Source: Lactuca virosa
Lineage: Eukaryota > Streptophyta > Magnoliopsida > Asterales > Asteraceae
Assembly: GCA_928212115.1 (NCBI GenBank)
Contig: CAKMRJ010005523.1
Location: 241,078,950 to 241,142,949 of the forward strand
DNA: 64,000 bases
Direction: 5' to 3'
The notes beneath the pieces are model-generated. The model ran no database searches. It was not told the DNA's origin and saw only the letters and a list, made by a program, of their open reading frames with translations. The position numbers were made by a program, and so were the translations under genes. Below are positions 9,262 to 21,350 of the stretch, piece by piece. Each line of letters opens with the position of its first letter. The first letter of the stretch is position 1.

Positions 9262-12070
9262 ATGGCAAGTTTGAAGTTCGCTGACATGCACAATTTGGCC
9301 ATTGTACTGGCTGATCCTCCTGCTGCTCATGGAGATTTCAGGTCGATGATCCACAGGCTGAGAGAATGCTGCCTAGCTTCTGCTATCACTGTGAACCCCG
9401 TGGTCTATCAGAAAATTATCAGGGAATTCTGGCAGACTGCAAAGATGAAAAGAGACAACGATGGAGCAGTTACTGTTGATGCAGTTGTGAAAGGATGCAA
9501 GATTTTGATGCAGTTGTGAAAGGATGCAAGATTGTGATTACTGAGCAGTTCATCAGAGAAGCATTGCTGATTGATGATCAACCTGGTTTTCCTACTGAGA
9601 TCGGAATTGAAGATGTCCAGAAGGTTCTCAAGAAGATGGGGTACGAAGGCATCTTTCCTCCCACTGTGAAAAAGCTTCTGCCACCATACTGGAGATTCTT
9701 GGCTCATGTATTTGTGAGCTGTATTTCGGGCAGAAGATCTGGTGCTGATGAAATTTCACTAAAGAACACTGGAGCCATTGCTTCGCTAGCTGCAGGGATA
9801 GACTTCAACTTCTCGAAGTTTATCTTAGATGAGTTTGTGGTGAACATCAACGCAATAACCCGGGATACTCGGGATTCTTTCTTGTTGTATCCTAGGTTCA
9901 TCCAACTGTTCATTGACATTCAATTTCCAGAGATGGTCAAAGAGGGAGAAACCCTAGATATGAAGTCGTTAGGTCCTCACACTGTTGGGCTTATAAAGCA
10001 GAATCGAAGGGGCAAGGTCGTTTTCCAAGGATTGCATCCTGTTGTGAAGTTCGGAAGATTCGCTGAGCTAAATGAATCTTCCGAGTCTCATGGAACGTCA
10101 GATAAAGTATCCTCTGAGCCCACTTCTTCAGAGAGGGTAATTTCGGAAGATGATGTTATCACTGTGTCAGATCATGGTGACGAAGAAGATACTCCAGCTC
10201 TTAATGCACATGTGGCTGAAGAACATGATCTGACATCAGTTCAGCTCCAAAGTGATTACAATGAAGGGTGTTCAAAGAGTGGGACTGAGACTGATTTGTA
10301 TGAAGACCTCGATCTTACTGGTTTCGATAAGGATGAAATTCCTTTAAACATTGGAAGTAATGAAGATTTCATGACTGGTGAAAACCTCAACACGCTACTT
10401 GACAATATCAATGAAGTTGCTCATCCAGCAACGGAGATACGGGAAGCTGAAGCGTTCTTGAAGCCACGCCTCCTACTACCAATCAAGTGCCAGAAACAGC
10501 AACTCCTATGGTGACAGTGTCAGGGATTCCTCCCATTGATATTGTTTCACCTACATCTGAGCCACTTGAGATTGATCGCACAACAACACAAACCTCTCAA
10601 CCTCCCTTGAAAAGAAGAAGACTTGACCCAAGACAGGGAATTCTTGTTCCTGGTCCACTTCAAGGCTTTTCAACTCCACCGATAACCACTCCTGCTATTG
10701 TCTCATCAGAACCTCTCAGTGAAGGTCCTAGCACCACTTATGAACCTGGTGGTTCTTCTTTCCCCACAGGATTTTCTCCTCCCAAGCCCGATCATGATGC
10801 TGCTTCAGTGATGCTAGCCATGCATTTGGCTGAAGAACAATTCTCAACGCCTCCTTCCCGTGGTAAAGGAATATCTTTTGGGGAAGGCAAATCGGGAGAA
10901 GAGAATCCTACTATTCTTGGACTTCAGAAAGAGATCAATCTACTGAATCAGAAGAATATAGAGCTTGATATCAGGGTTACAGACCTTCAGACTAAAAACA
11001 CCAAGCTCAACATTCAAGTTGCTGATCTTCTTGAAGATAAAGCTCTAAAGACTAAGCAGATCACTGATCTTCAAACGCATTTTGGTTTGTTGACCGCCAG
11101 CTACTATGACTTAAAGAAGAAGCTGGAAGAAGAACTTGGTGACAAATTTAAGTCGTCTATCGATGAGCCAATGATCTATATTCCTAATCAGGATGCTCAC
11201 ATAGTTCCTCCACCTGTAAGAACAACTCAAGTTGTCGATCGTTTTGATAAAGAACCGGCACAGGCTCCGAATGTTGTGGCTTTGAAACGTGCCAAACTGG
11301 CTAAGTCTGCTGAGAAGGGTCAGCTTTTGTTCAAAAGGAGCTCGGATCAAAATGATCCTGGGGATCAACCTAACATTACTGTTACGGATCTTGGAGAGAA
11401 TCGCTTCAAGGACGTTTATGGTGATAGGCCAGGGATCATCTCATGGGGATTCCACGACAATCTAAATATGTGGATCGTGAGAAGAAAGAGTGGCAATACC
11501 GAACTGTATAAAGATGCTCATGACTTCCACTCTTGGACCAGGGTTGATCTTACAGAGTTATCTAAGGCTCCTTTTGCAAATCTGTCAAATGATCCCAAGG
11601 CGAAACATTTCAAGTTATTTTTGGAAGATCAAGTGGCAAAGGGCTTTCCCTCAATGAAGACTGCAGAGTCAATTATTAAGATATACCCAAGTGTCATTGA
11701 TCCCAAAACCAATCAACCTCTTCGGACTGTGATGTGGCCTGCTACCGATCAAGTTAAGCAGATTCCTATTCTTCAGAATCATCCAGATGGATCTCTAAAG
11801 TCCATGCTTTACTGGGTGTTTGATGAATCTACTGCTTCCGCTGTCATTAAGCTTGAACATGGATGTATTCGCCTATATGACAAAAGGGATCTGCTACAGT
11901 TCGGGAAATGGGATATACATCAGCTTTCTCATCATCGGATCATGGTCGCTGAAGACCTCTTTGAGTCTGCAGCTAAGGAGTACACTGCCATGGTTGCTGA
12001 AATTATCAGAAAAGAAATATGGTATGGAGCTATGGGAAAGTCAGACGTGCTGGTGGTTGATAAAGACTAA
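9262..12070 (+). pseudogene. Envelope-position ORF of the sirevirus-like element (two frameshifts)
   Basis: The ATG at 9262 starts MASLKFADMHNLA. A 29-bp tandem duplication (9478-9506 and 9507-9535) shifts the frame, which continues to about 10460. A second slip near 10460 moves to the last frame, ending at 12070. The N-terminal part (residues around ITEQFIREALLIDDQPGF to KFGRFAEL) is a globular helical domain of a kind found in many plant retroelement ORFs. Then come an acidic Ser-rich region, a Pro/Thr-rich region with a basic KRRR patch, and a heptad coiled coil (about 10910-11130). The C-terminal 300 residues are not recognised. I see no signal peptide or membrane segment, so calling it an envelope would be unsupported. 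Confidence 0.75.
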
Positions 12071-12089
12071 GTCCAAGCTAGCACCAAAC

Positions 12090-12101
12090 CAAGGGGGAGA
12101 T
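12090..12101 (+). other. Polypurine tract of the copia element
   Basis: caagggggagat directly before the 3' LTR, the plus-strand primer site. Confidence 0.85.
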
Positions 12102-12457
12102 TGAAGGGTCCAGTTAGTGGTTTGGTCTAGGCTTTCATTGTAATAGTTCTTTTGAGTCTTTATTGTGTTTTTGTGAGTTGTTTAGCTGTTTACGGCCCTA
12201 GAGTGAGTTTACGGCCGTAAGCCTGTTTATGGCCGTAAACCCTTTTTACGGTCGGAGTCTCCTATATATAGAGGTTGTCTAGGTCATTGTTGGTTGTTGA
12301 TGCCACAGAGTTCACGGTCCACTGTATCGAGTTGTACCAGACATTTTACAGCAATAAACGTGTGCAAGCTTGATTTCTCTTCTTCTACTCTTATTCTGAT
12401 TGCTTTTGATTGTTTGATTGCTTGATCATTGGTAAAGATCCGTTTTAGGACCTTACA
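12102..12457 (+). repeat. 3' LTR of the copia element
   Basis: 356 bp, near-identical to 49-406. The 16-bp palindrome is degraded here (tttatggccgtaaac). Followed by the target duplication caagc. Confidence 0.95.
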
Positions 12458-12462
12458 CAAGC

Positions 12463-14160
12463 CCCACAACCCTATCTAATTACTTTTGACTTAAAACATA
12501 CCAAAATAAAATCTTTAATTCATGAAAGAAGTCTGAAGCATCACTTCTCCCATTTTATCCTTGGCTCCAAAACACAAATCAAGGGTTTAGATCACATAAC
12601 CAATATTATCAACAGCCAACAAGGTCTAAACCTTATTTCCTTGATGCCTAAGCCTTTAACATGATCGAATTACGATCCACTATCCTGAAATAAGAAATTT
12701 CTCAAAACAAGATGTTATACTTTTGATCATATTCCTTCTCTTTATGGTGGTTATTGATGGTACTACAATTTCGTTTTGTGAAATACCTTCATTTTTTGAT
12801 GTTGGTGATTTTCCCCTGCTAACATGTCAAACATTTTAAAATAATCTTTAATTTTAAGTACTGAAATCAAATCTGATCTAATAATCTAATTCTTTTTACT
12901 TTTGAGATTGAATCCTTTTAAGGTCTATTTATTGGCTATTATGTTGATCGAATACATAACGTGAAAGTTTATAAGATTTGTTTCAATGTTTAATATATTT
13001 TCAGAAAAAAGGTTGTGTTGTGAATTAAAGTAAGATAAGATTGATAGATTCTATATTGTAAGATGATTCAATGATTTGGAACGATAATGATTGAAAAGAG
13101 ATTGAGCATCATTCACTTAGCATTAGAACAATTCGTTTACAATTTCAGAACTATATATCAATGCTAGGATAGCGTCTAAGGAAAAAAGACAAATACAACA
13201 CACTATTTATAGACGCAAAAAGACAAACGATTCTGAAAACAAACATGCCCATTTCGGAATTGAAACTAGGCTAAATTCTGAAAACTACCACTTTGACACA
13301 ACACAAATAATGACTTAACAGGTTGTCATTTTTGGCTTCCTGTAAGTTTGTTCTTATACTAATATATGTCTTTCCCTCGTCCCCCCTCTCATTCTCTCTC
13401 ACTCTCTTGCATGTTAGCTTCCACTCACATGTATTCAAATTATGTTTATTTGCATAAACCTATTGTTTTATATAATTTTGACCTTCTTTATAATTATGTT
13501 TACATGGCAGAGGCTCAGTGCCACTATTTTGTCATCTGATTGTATTAGAAAGATGATAGAACATCTTTGAAGTAAGGCTGGAGTTTCACGTGAAAAGTTA
13601 CATTATGGAAGTGCATTTGATGAACCAAATGGTCTTGCACACAAAGTTGAAGCTATAATATACAAGTCTTTCTTTGTTTCTTCGAGTAGGTAGTTGACAA
13701 TTCTTTTCACTAAAAAACTTTTAAATGACCATTTTTTTCAACAGTAAAACCCTTGTGAAGCATGGATTTGTGACAATGGGAAGGACTTTGTGTATTCAGA
13801 TACTTATCTTTTATTGCACTTTATATTGATTATAATTTAAGATTTTGTTCTCTTTCAAAAAAAAAGTTAAGATTATGTTATAACTTTGTTTTGTCCCACA
13901 AACTGTGCGATTACTGCCTTCTATGTGTCTCTATATTCATATGTGAAAGTGTTAAATGCGAAAAATAGCAATGTACTTTCATTGATTTGTTTTTTCATAA
14001 CATCCTTCTTTCATTTCATCCTATTATATCATTTGTATTTCGTAATTTCTATCCAAATTGAAGCAATTTTGGATGTTATAAATGCTAAGTATAGAAAAAA
14101 AATCAAAGTACAACGCGGAAATTATGTAGAATGCATGATAGTAATTGAAGTAGGATGGTG
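12463..14160. other. AT-rich DNA without recognised gene
   Basis: No ORF or repeat I can name, except a short coding-like fragment at about 13508-13672. Pyrimidine-rich stretches occur near 13370-13420. Confidence 0.5.
13508..13672 (+). pseudogene. Possible exon fragment of unknown protein
   Basis: One frame reads like protein (RLSATILSSDCIRKMIEHL, stop, then KAGVSREKLHYGSAF and LAHKVEAIIY). Composition differs from the surrounding AT-rich DNA and a tacatggcag-like acceptor precedes it. I do not recognise the family. It may be a captured or decayed exon. Confidence 0.3.
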
Positions 14161-14163
14161 TAC

Positions 14164-14166
<3 letters not shown>

Positions 14167-14208
<42 letters not shown>
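14167..14208. repeat. (AT)n microsatellite
   Basis: About 21 uninterrupted AT units. Confidence 0.97.
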
Positions 14209-14212
<4 letters not shown>

Positions 14213-14399
14213 AAAACATGTTGCTACTCCATTGTGTTGTAAAATTTGTTCAAAGCAATTAAGATTTTAAAAATTACTTTTTGTTTTTTATTTATTTAAA
14301 CAATCCTCTGATTAAATATATTTGTGTTTAAGGTACTTGGAAAGCTTCTACATCAGCCTTCTCTATGAGAAATATTTCTTAACTCAATAGGAAGAATTA

Positions 14400-15675
14400 T
14401 TTAGTTTAATGGGAATATTTACAAGTGTGAATCAATGCAGAATTTCATATTATAAGTCAATTGGAGAGCCAGTTCTGGTTGTGGTAGGAGTCGAAGTTTA
14501 TGAAAGGAATAAAGTTCGTTCGGTTGTAATCAAGGAGACAAATGTTTAGGATTCAGGTTATCTAGTCTGAAGACGTGAAGCATCGGTAGTAGCACATTAT
14601 GGGTTCGTGACTAGGTTTAGGTTGATGGATTTGTTAGAACCTCTTTGCATGTTCTTGTCTGATGAAGGCTTTGGGGTTCGAACACAAACTGAATGTCTAA
14701 GTGCGTTTAGCAGGATGAGGCGAGGTTCGATTGGTCAAGTTATCTTGGGTGAGCAGACCATTCAAATATTTGAGGTTCTGCTCAGGGTATGTGGTATTGT
14801 TTGTAAGTCCCCAGGCCAGTGATGGAACGTTGGAAAGATTAGGGTGTTTTGTAATCTAAACATTCAAGTAGATTAAATGGTATCAAGATGTATCATGAAT
14901 CAGTAAGTTTTTGACTCATGAGGGTGGGAGCCAGTAATGTCTGGCATGGTTGGGGCATTAGAGTAACTTGGACTAGGGAAGCTCATTGATCATCAGGTTG
15001 GATCCGTGTGGCAGAAAGGCTAGGGTAGCCTTTGACAGTTCGACTCTTGGGCGGAGTCTTGTTGTGCGACCGTGCGTGAGATTGTCAGTCTTAGCAAACA
15101 GTTAGGGATTTTGCATCCCCGTTTATTAAAAAGTCAGTCCGAAATCATGAGATCTCGGACAGATCGAATATGCATTTTTTTTAGCAGGATGTCAGGTACG
15201 TATTGTTTTGTCACCAATGGTTGAGACTCGTGTTGGGAGTCTCCTTCATTTTTTGAGTGAGAGGTTTTCGGCATCTGTGAATGGCCAGGTTTTGTTTATC
15301 ATTTATCAATGAGATGTTCAGGGTCAGAGAGGTGTTTTTTGATTCGGGTTGCGGATTGGAGTCGTCATGGAAGTGGTTGGAATGGTTCGGCCTGTCTGGA
15401 AGTTAGACATGGTATAGGGTTTTTAGTTTGCGGGTGACGTACTTGGGTTTTCTCTTTGTTGGTTAAGGGCAACGTATTAAGGTCCGTTCCTCTGTTAGGG
15501 TATATGTTCATGTGAAGATTGGTTCAATAGCATTAGCAAAAGGTGGTCGTCTATGTGAGACGATTTATCAGTTCTGTTTGGGTTGCAAGGAAGTTCAGTC
15601 AGGGTTGGCCGGTGTAATAGAGTAAGTTGTAAGGAATGATTTCAAGGAAGAAATATTGTTAAAGTAGGGGAGAGT
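14400..15675 (+). mobile_element. Decayed 3' internal end of a Ty3/gypsy element
   Basis: Heavily mutated DNA that resembles the non-coding 3' region of the other gypsy elements here. It ends in the typical 'gatttcaaggaagaaat...aaagtaggggagagt' block, the last codons plus polypurine tract (15661-15675), immediately before the LTR start TGTAACACCC. No intact domain is readable. Confidence 0.65.
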
Positions 15676-16768
15676 TGTAACACCCATTTTCCATATTGGT
15701 GTTTCTTGAAACTTAGCGGAATCAAAGATTAAATTTTTGGGAAAAACTCTATGCCATGACGTGGTGCATGGAAGCCCACAACGTGGCAAGGTTATTTTAG
15801 AATGCACATTTTAGTGGGCTCCACGACATGGGAAAGAATGGTGAAGGCATGGTAGCCGCTGCAACCCAAAACCAGAGATTTTTAGGATTTCTCTCGTATA
15901 TAAACACCGTAACTCCCATTCTAGGCCAGCTTACTCAGCCTCCATTACCCTCAAACCTCAGAAACCCTAACCCTAGCCTCTCTTGGTGATTTTAGCTCAT
16001 TTTGGTGCTTTTGGTGGCATGAAGAAGAAGAAGAAGAAGAAGAAGAAGAAGAAAGTGTTCTAGTGTGTTGATTTGGAAAGCACGCCTCATCATCATTTTT
16101 TTGTGCATTCTCTGGACCTTTGTAAGTGTTCGAGATCCTAGCTTTTTGGTGATATACTTCTCCATCTATATTTCTTGTCCATTTTCTTCATGATTGTGAA
16201 TGTTTGAAGGAATGGATTGCATAAAGTTGGCAACTTTATGGATCTATCAGGTCTCTTTGAGGTCATATGTTGTAGATCTGGTGTATCTTGGACAATTTGG
16301 TCCCATGAAAAAGTTTATGCTCTTTTTCTCATGATTATGACCTAAATTGGGAAGGAAATGCATTAGACATGCATGTCCATAAAGATGTGATTTTTTTTAT
16401 AGTGCATTAGGTGTAGGAAACCCTTCTAGAATTTGAGGAAATGGATTTTATGATTAAGTGCTTAACGGTTGAGGCATACCTTAAGTTTCCATTAGGACCC
16501 AGGTTTTGAGATTTTGGGGTATTGGTATGTCCTAAGGGATAAAGTTTGAAACTTTTATTCATAAAGACCTTAAGAAGATGTAGATCTGAGCTTTGGAGTC
16601 CTTGGTGTGGTAGGAACCATCTTAATGCATTAAGCTGTTGTAGGTCTAGTTCCCATGATGTGGCACTTTTCCACCACGATGTGGCAACTGGAGTAAGCCC
16701 CAACTATTTTGGCATCTTGCTAGCACGACGTAGCCAATGGGAGGCCACGACGTGGCAAATCCCACCAA
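15676..16768 (+). repeat. Ty3/gypsy LTR, truncated at its 3' end
   Basis: Starts TGTAACACCC after a polypurine tract. It has a TATATAAACACC core (about 15896) and a telo-box-like aaaccctaaccct (15962). Paired CCACGACGTGG-type palindromes lie upstream (15754-15831) and downstream (16653-16755). An (AAG)n run sits at 16021-16053. It breaks off at about 16768 against minus-strand integrase sequence. Confidence 0.8.
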
Positions 16769-17679
16769 AATCTATAACACAAGCCCACAACATATCCTCA
16801 AGTGTCTGGATGGTCTGCTCACTCTGACTGTCGGTCTACGGGTGATAAGCAGTGCTGAAATGTGGCCTCGTGCCCAGTTCCTCGTGGAACTTCTGCCATA
16901 ATTTAGAAGTGAACCGAACATCTCGGTTTGAAACAATGGAGACCGGAACCCCATGAAGAGCAAAGATCTCCCGAACATACACATCGGCCAACTTTTCGGC
17001 CGAAGAGCTTTCCCGGATGGCCAAAAAGTGGGCCACTCTTGGTCAATCGATCAACGATGACCCATATAGCATCTAAACCCTTGGCAGTCTTCGGCAACAT
17101 GGTGATAAAATCCATGGTGATCTGTTCCCACTTCCACATGGGAACCTCTAAAGTTTGCAGCTTGTCGTGTGGCCTCTGATGCTCGACCTTGACCATCCTA
17201 AAGGTCAAGCACCTCTCAACATACCAAGCTATCTCCCTCTTCATACACGGCCAGCAGTAACTCAATCTCAAATTCTGATACATCTTGGTGGCCCTTGGGT
17301 GTATAGAAAAGTGAGACTTATGAGCCTCCTCGAACACGATCTTCCTGGTCCCACCAGAAATTGGAACCCAAACCCGACCACACCGGGTCAACAACCCCCG
17401 ACTATCGGTGATAAACCTGTCGCTCTCGCCCCTGATCCTCTCCTGCTTCCAGTTCAACTTCCTAACTCCCTCTGTATGTGCCTCTCTGGTCAAACCCAAA
17501 AGTGGAGAATCAACAGATATGCTCATACACATCTCTCCAGATGAAGATCCAGCCGATTTGCGACTGAAGGCATCCACTACCACATTCGCTTTACCCGGAT
17601 CGTCAAGGATCTCGCAATCATAATCCTTGACCATGTCCAGCCACCTGCGATGCCTCATGTTCAGGTTCGGATGGTCCAT
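16769..17679 (-). pseudogene. gypsy integrase, 3' truncated
   Basis: An HHCC zinc domain (HKSHFSIHP ... CLTF, the last Cys replaced by Phe) precedes the catalytic core with TMDFI (first Asp, about 17115) and SNRDVRF (second Asp, about 16920). The third-residue block SEQTIQTLEDML is at about 16800. A stop (16836-16838 on the plus strand, cta) sits in the conserved STAYHP-TD block. The protein ends at DFGG where the sequence joins an unrelated LTR. Confidence 0.88.
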
Positions 17680-17685
17680 AAGATA

Positions 17686-18896
17686 TCACAAACTCTTGTG
17701 ATCCGTGTAAACCGTACAACGGACCCCATAAAGATAATGTCTCCAAATCTTGAGGGAAAACACCACTACCCCCAACTCCAAGTCATGAGTAGGATATCGT
17801 ATCTCATGCGGCTTTAGCTGCCGACAAGCATAAGCAATCACTCGTCCCCTCTGCATAGGGATCGCCCCCAAACCAGTGATGGATGCATCACAAAATACCA
17901 TGAAATCATCGATACCCTCTGGAAGGGTTAACACTGGGGCCTCACATAACCTCTATCACAACGTCTCAAAAGCAACCTGCTGCTCAGGACCCCATCGGAA
18001 ATCCTCTCCCTTCCTCGTTAGACGAGTGAGGGGTACAACGATCTTGGAGAAATCCTGGATAAATTTCCGATAATATCTCGCCAAACCCAAGAAACTCCTG
18101 ATATCTAAGGGAGATTTCAGAACCTCCCACTGTATCACGGCCTCGATCTTGGCCGAATCGACCAAAATCCCGTTTTGGTTAACGAGGTGTCCCAGGAACT
18201 GGACCTCTCGTAACCAAAACTCACACTTCGAGAACTTGGCATACAAATTTTCTCGCCTAACACTCCCAAAAGCTCTCGAAGGTGCTCCTCGTGCTGCTCT
18301 CTGGTCATGGAATACACCAATATATCATCAATGAACACAATAACTGATCGATCGAACATCATCGTACATACCGGATTCATCAAATCCATAAACACTGCAG
18401 GCGCATTGGTGAGCCCAAATGACATCACCATGAACTCCTAATGCCCTTAACGAGTCCAAAACGCGGTCTTCTCCACGTCCTCCACTCTCACACTCACCTG
18501 ATGATACCCCGACCTCAATTCGATCTTTGAGAACTAAGATGCACCCTGTAACTCATCAAATAGGTCGTCAATCCACGGAATGGGATAACGGTTCTTCACC
18601 ATTAACTTGTTCAACTCCTAAAAATCAATGCACATCCGATATGAAACATACTTCTTCTTGACGAACTGTATCGGCGCTCCCCACGGTGAACTGTTCGGAC
18701 TGATGAATAGCTTGCCTAAAAGATCTTGAAGCTGAGAGGACAACCACTGTATCTCGGCTAGTGCTAAGCGGTATGGTGCCTTGGCAATCAGAGTCACACA
18801 TGACACTAGATTAATCATGAACTCAACCTGCCTCTCGGCGGGCACACAGGGAAACTCCTCCGGAAACACATTAGCAAACTCCCTAACAACTGGCAC
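17686..18896 (-). pseudogene. gypsy reverse transcriptase and RNase H (broken)
   Basis: RT blocks in order: VVREFANVFPEEFP, PNSSPWGAPI, SYRMCIDF, then several frame changes and stops, FGLTNAPAVF (about 18410) and the active site FIDDIL (about 18324-18336), which is intact. RNase H follows with FCDASITGLGA (about 17890) and TYPTHDLE-type residues, ending in YTDHKSL at 17690. Frameshifts near 18440-18600 and 18240 prevent a full product. Confidence 0.88.
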
Positions 18897-19405
18897 CTCT
18901 CAAACTGAAGTCTGCTTCCTACCCGAGTATTAACCACATATGCAAGATAACTCATACACCCCTGTTGAATATACTTCCGATCCCTGGCTGCCGAACAAAA
19001 CCCTAAACCAACCTTGGTACCCTCTCCATAAATAACTAGTTTTCCCCCACTTGGGGTTCGAACTACAACTCGCTGGCCCTCGTATTCTATCATAGCACCA
19101 AACCTGCTCAGCCAATCCATCCCCACTATCAACCATACATCCCCTATGGGGATAGGGATCAAATCTATCAGATAAGGCACCCCGAAGATCTCCAATACAC
19201 AACATTGATAGATTATGGATGTAGAAACCCCGTGTTTGTTGGCGATAAAAACCCGCAACGGACACTCTACCTCCCCAATCGGCATATCAAACTCCCTACT
19301 GAACGTCTGAGATACAAAAGACCGACTCACACTCGAGTCAAAAAGCACAAGAGCAGGCAAAGAGTTCACTAGGAAGGTACCTAACAGAATCATAACCATA
19401 ATCAT
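18897..19405 (-). pseudogene. gypsy aspartic protease, active site altered
   Basis: Retropepsin-like region: VLFDSSVSRSFVS at about 19300-19345. The expected Asp-Ser-Gly triad reads Asp-Ser-Ser. The downstream flap and second half (DVWLIVGMDWLSRFGAMIEY, about 19100) are well preserved. It would normally process the Gag-Pol polyprotein. Confidence 0.85.
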
Positions 19406-19417
19406 ATCATAAATAAC

Positions 19418-20592
19418 TCAACATAAGATAAATAGAAACATACCAGAGACGATATGGGGTGTTGCCCTGGCCTCCTCTGTCGTGAGCTGAAAAGCACAAC
19501 CTCGAGCCCTCGGGGGCTCCACCCTGGCCTCCCTCCCATCGGTGATCCTCAGAGTAGCCGGTGTTGGAGCCTGCGCCGATCTAGCAGCAAGCAATGAGCA
19601 TTTGATCTTCACATGGCCCACCTGGTCACAATGATAGCAAATCCTAGTGTTGGGTGTTGGAGCCTGCTGACGGCAGTGCCTCGCAATGTGTCCCTGCCTG
19701 CCACATTTATGGCATCCAGAAGAAGATCGGCAAGCACCATCATAAACCTTGCCATACTTCCCACACGTGCGACCCCTTTGACTCCCAGAGCTCACATCAA
19801 CGGCCTTGAACCGCTTCGCCGCAGACTACATCGGGGCCTGCCTCTGGTCTCTCGTCTGGAGCTCCATCTCAATCTCCCGCCGCGAAGTGGCCTCCTACAA
19901 CTCCACCAGTGTACCATAGCGTTGCATGGACACAAACTCACGGATTCCATTCTTGAGGATGCTCAAGTACCGGGTCATCTAAGCTTGCTCAGAAGCAGCA
20001 AACTCGGGGAAAAATATAGCTCTCTCTGTAAACATCTTGGTGATCTCCATCACCAACCCGCTCCATCAATGCAACATACCTCAAGCGGAACATCTCAGAG
20101 AACTGCTCCCATGATATTGCAGGTCTCTGCTCTGGAGTTTATGAACTAGTAATCAGTCTCCACCAATCCTTCGCTCCGGACCTAAGAAGGTTTAGAGCGC
20201 ACTTGACCCTCTGGTCAGCTGAGCAGGAGCAAGTAAAGAAACATCCCTCAACATTTAACAGCCACCTCATGGCAATGATCAGATTCTGAACCCGATCAAA
20301 CACCGGGGGGCTTTGTATTGTCTAAGTCCCGATACTGGAAAGCTCTCCCAACACTAATCCCTGCCATAGCGACAGCCACGGTAGCTGCAACATCGACACT
20401 CTTAGAAAGTACAGCATAATGGTCATCAAATAACTCCATCATGGCAATCTTGATAGACCCAAACAACTCCGGTATATGCTCTCAAACAATGGAAATGACC
20501 TCAGCATTAATCATCTCCCTGACCTGATCCTCGGTCAACCCTATCCTATCCTGGCTACTCGCTCCTGATCTGGATCTCCTTGTGAACACCAT
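19418..20592 (-). pseudogene. gag: gypsy gag with two zinc knuckles (broken)
   Basis: The start codon (20592-20590) opens MVFTRRSRSGASSQDR. Stops and frame changes follow through the capsid part. The nucleocapsid end at 19418-19795 has two CCHC knuckles, CHKCGRQGHIARHC and CYHCDQVGHVKIKC, as in gypsy Gag proteins that bind element RNA. The leader upstream carries a palindromic hairpin (20691-20749). Confidence 0.85.
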
Positions 20593-20690
20593 ACTGAAAA
20601 TAAACTAGAGAGATATCATATAAAACGCATATCATACCATAGGAACCAGTCCCCAACAAAACCCTAGGGGTTGTGACTTCCCTGCTACAC

Positions 20691-20749
20691 ATACGGGTCT
20701 TGTGCTTCCAGTAGTACGGGCCCATACTACCTTCCGCACCTACCCGTAT
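20691..20749 (-). promoter_or_regulatory. Palindromic leader hairpin before gag (candidate dimerisation signal), copy 1
   Basis: The inner palindrome GTAGTATGGGCCCGTACTAC (minus strand, 20730-20711) lies inside an outer stem ATACGGGT/ACCCGTAT, about 120 nt upstream of the gag ATG. Confidence 0.7.
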
Positions 20750-20934
20750 TTGTCTCAGAAGATCATTACAATAACCCTAACAACACTCACTAGAATATTC
20801 ATACACCCTATTCTCACTTCAAAGAGAGGCTATACATCCCTCGACTGGTCGGCTGACCCTACATAACTCATCCATGAAACTTCCACCAACCCTGCAGCAC
20901 TCGTGTATGCTAATCATACATAACACTGGATCCT

Positions 20935-21022
20935 ATAGACAGTCGAATATTTGATTCCACCCTAACCCCACAACCAAACAAGGAACATGAAATAATGACA
21001 AATCAAACATTCTCACTAAGAA
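20935..21022 (-). promoter_or_regulatory. Foldback hairpin with CCTTGTTTGGTTGTGG loop, copy E
   Basis: Sense strand carries TGTTCCTTGTTTGGTTGTGG between short arms GAATRTTTGATT. Lies between PBS and gag. Confidence 0.6.
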
Positions 21023-21335
21023 ACTACAATAATGATGTCAATTTCAAAAAGGAAGAACCCTAGGCTATCAGACATCATATAATCAGGCAATTATATCATG
21101 CAATTCCTAAAGATTCCTAGCCTATCACTAGCATGTTGTTCCAACATAACATAATATCAAATAACAGTGTGGTAACTTGGGGTCTACTTACGGGCTCCGG
21201 CTGACCGTACACATCACATCCTTTCTTGATAATTATTTTTGTTAAACAATTTTTAAAATAACATTTAAAACCTTTGCAGTTCCTTCGTTTAAGACTAGAT
21301 TCATACGGATGTTCCTCCAATTCGCTCAAACCAAC

Positions 21336-21347
21336 GCTCTGATACCA
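21336..21347 (-). other. Primer-binding site of the minus-strand gypsy
   Basis: TGGTATCAGAGC on the minus strand, three bases after the LTR end at 21351. Confidence 0.92.
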
Positions 21348-21350
21348 ACT

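Larger units (their letters stand above)
49..12457 (+). mobile_element. Ty1/copia LTR retrotransposon, sirevirus-like, complete but defective
   Basis: Two LTRs (49-406 and 12102-12457) start with TG and end with CA. They are flanked by the perfect 5-bp target duplication caagc (44-48 and 12458-12462). A TGGTATCAGAGC primer-binding site follows the 5' LTR and an aagggggaga polypurine tract precedes the 3' LTR. Between them lie gag with a zinc knuckle, pol in copia order (PR, IN, RT, RNase H), a 2-kb non-coding spacer and a long additional ORF in the envelope position. A length of 12.4 kb with an extra 3' ORF is the sirevirus (SIRE1-type) plan. Frameshifts, stop codons and a changed RT active site make this copy non-autonomous. 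The assignment to sireviruses is inferred from architecture. Confidence 0.93.

Noticed and set aside
9262..12070. A true viral envelope gene
   Set aside because: No signal peptide, fusion peptide or transmembrane segment seen; only the position is envelope-like.
13886..14242. 118-residue ORF ending in Tyr-Ile repeats
   Set aside because: It reads through an (AT)n microsatellite and AT-rich DNA; composition is not protein-like.
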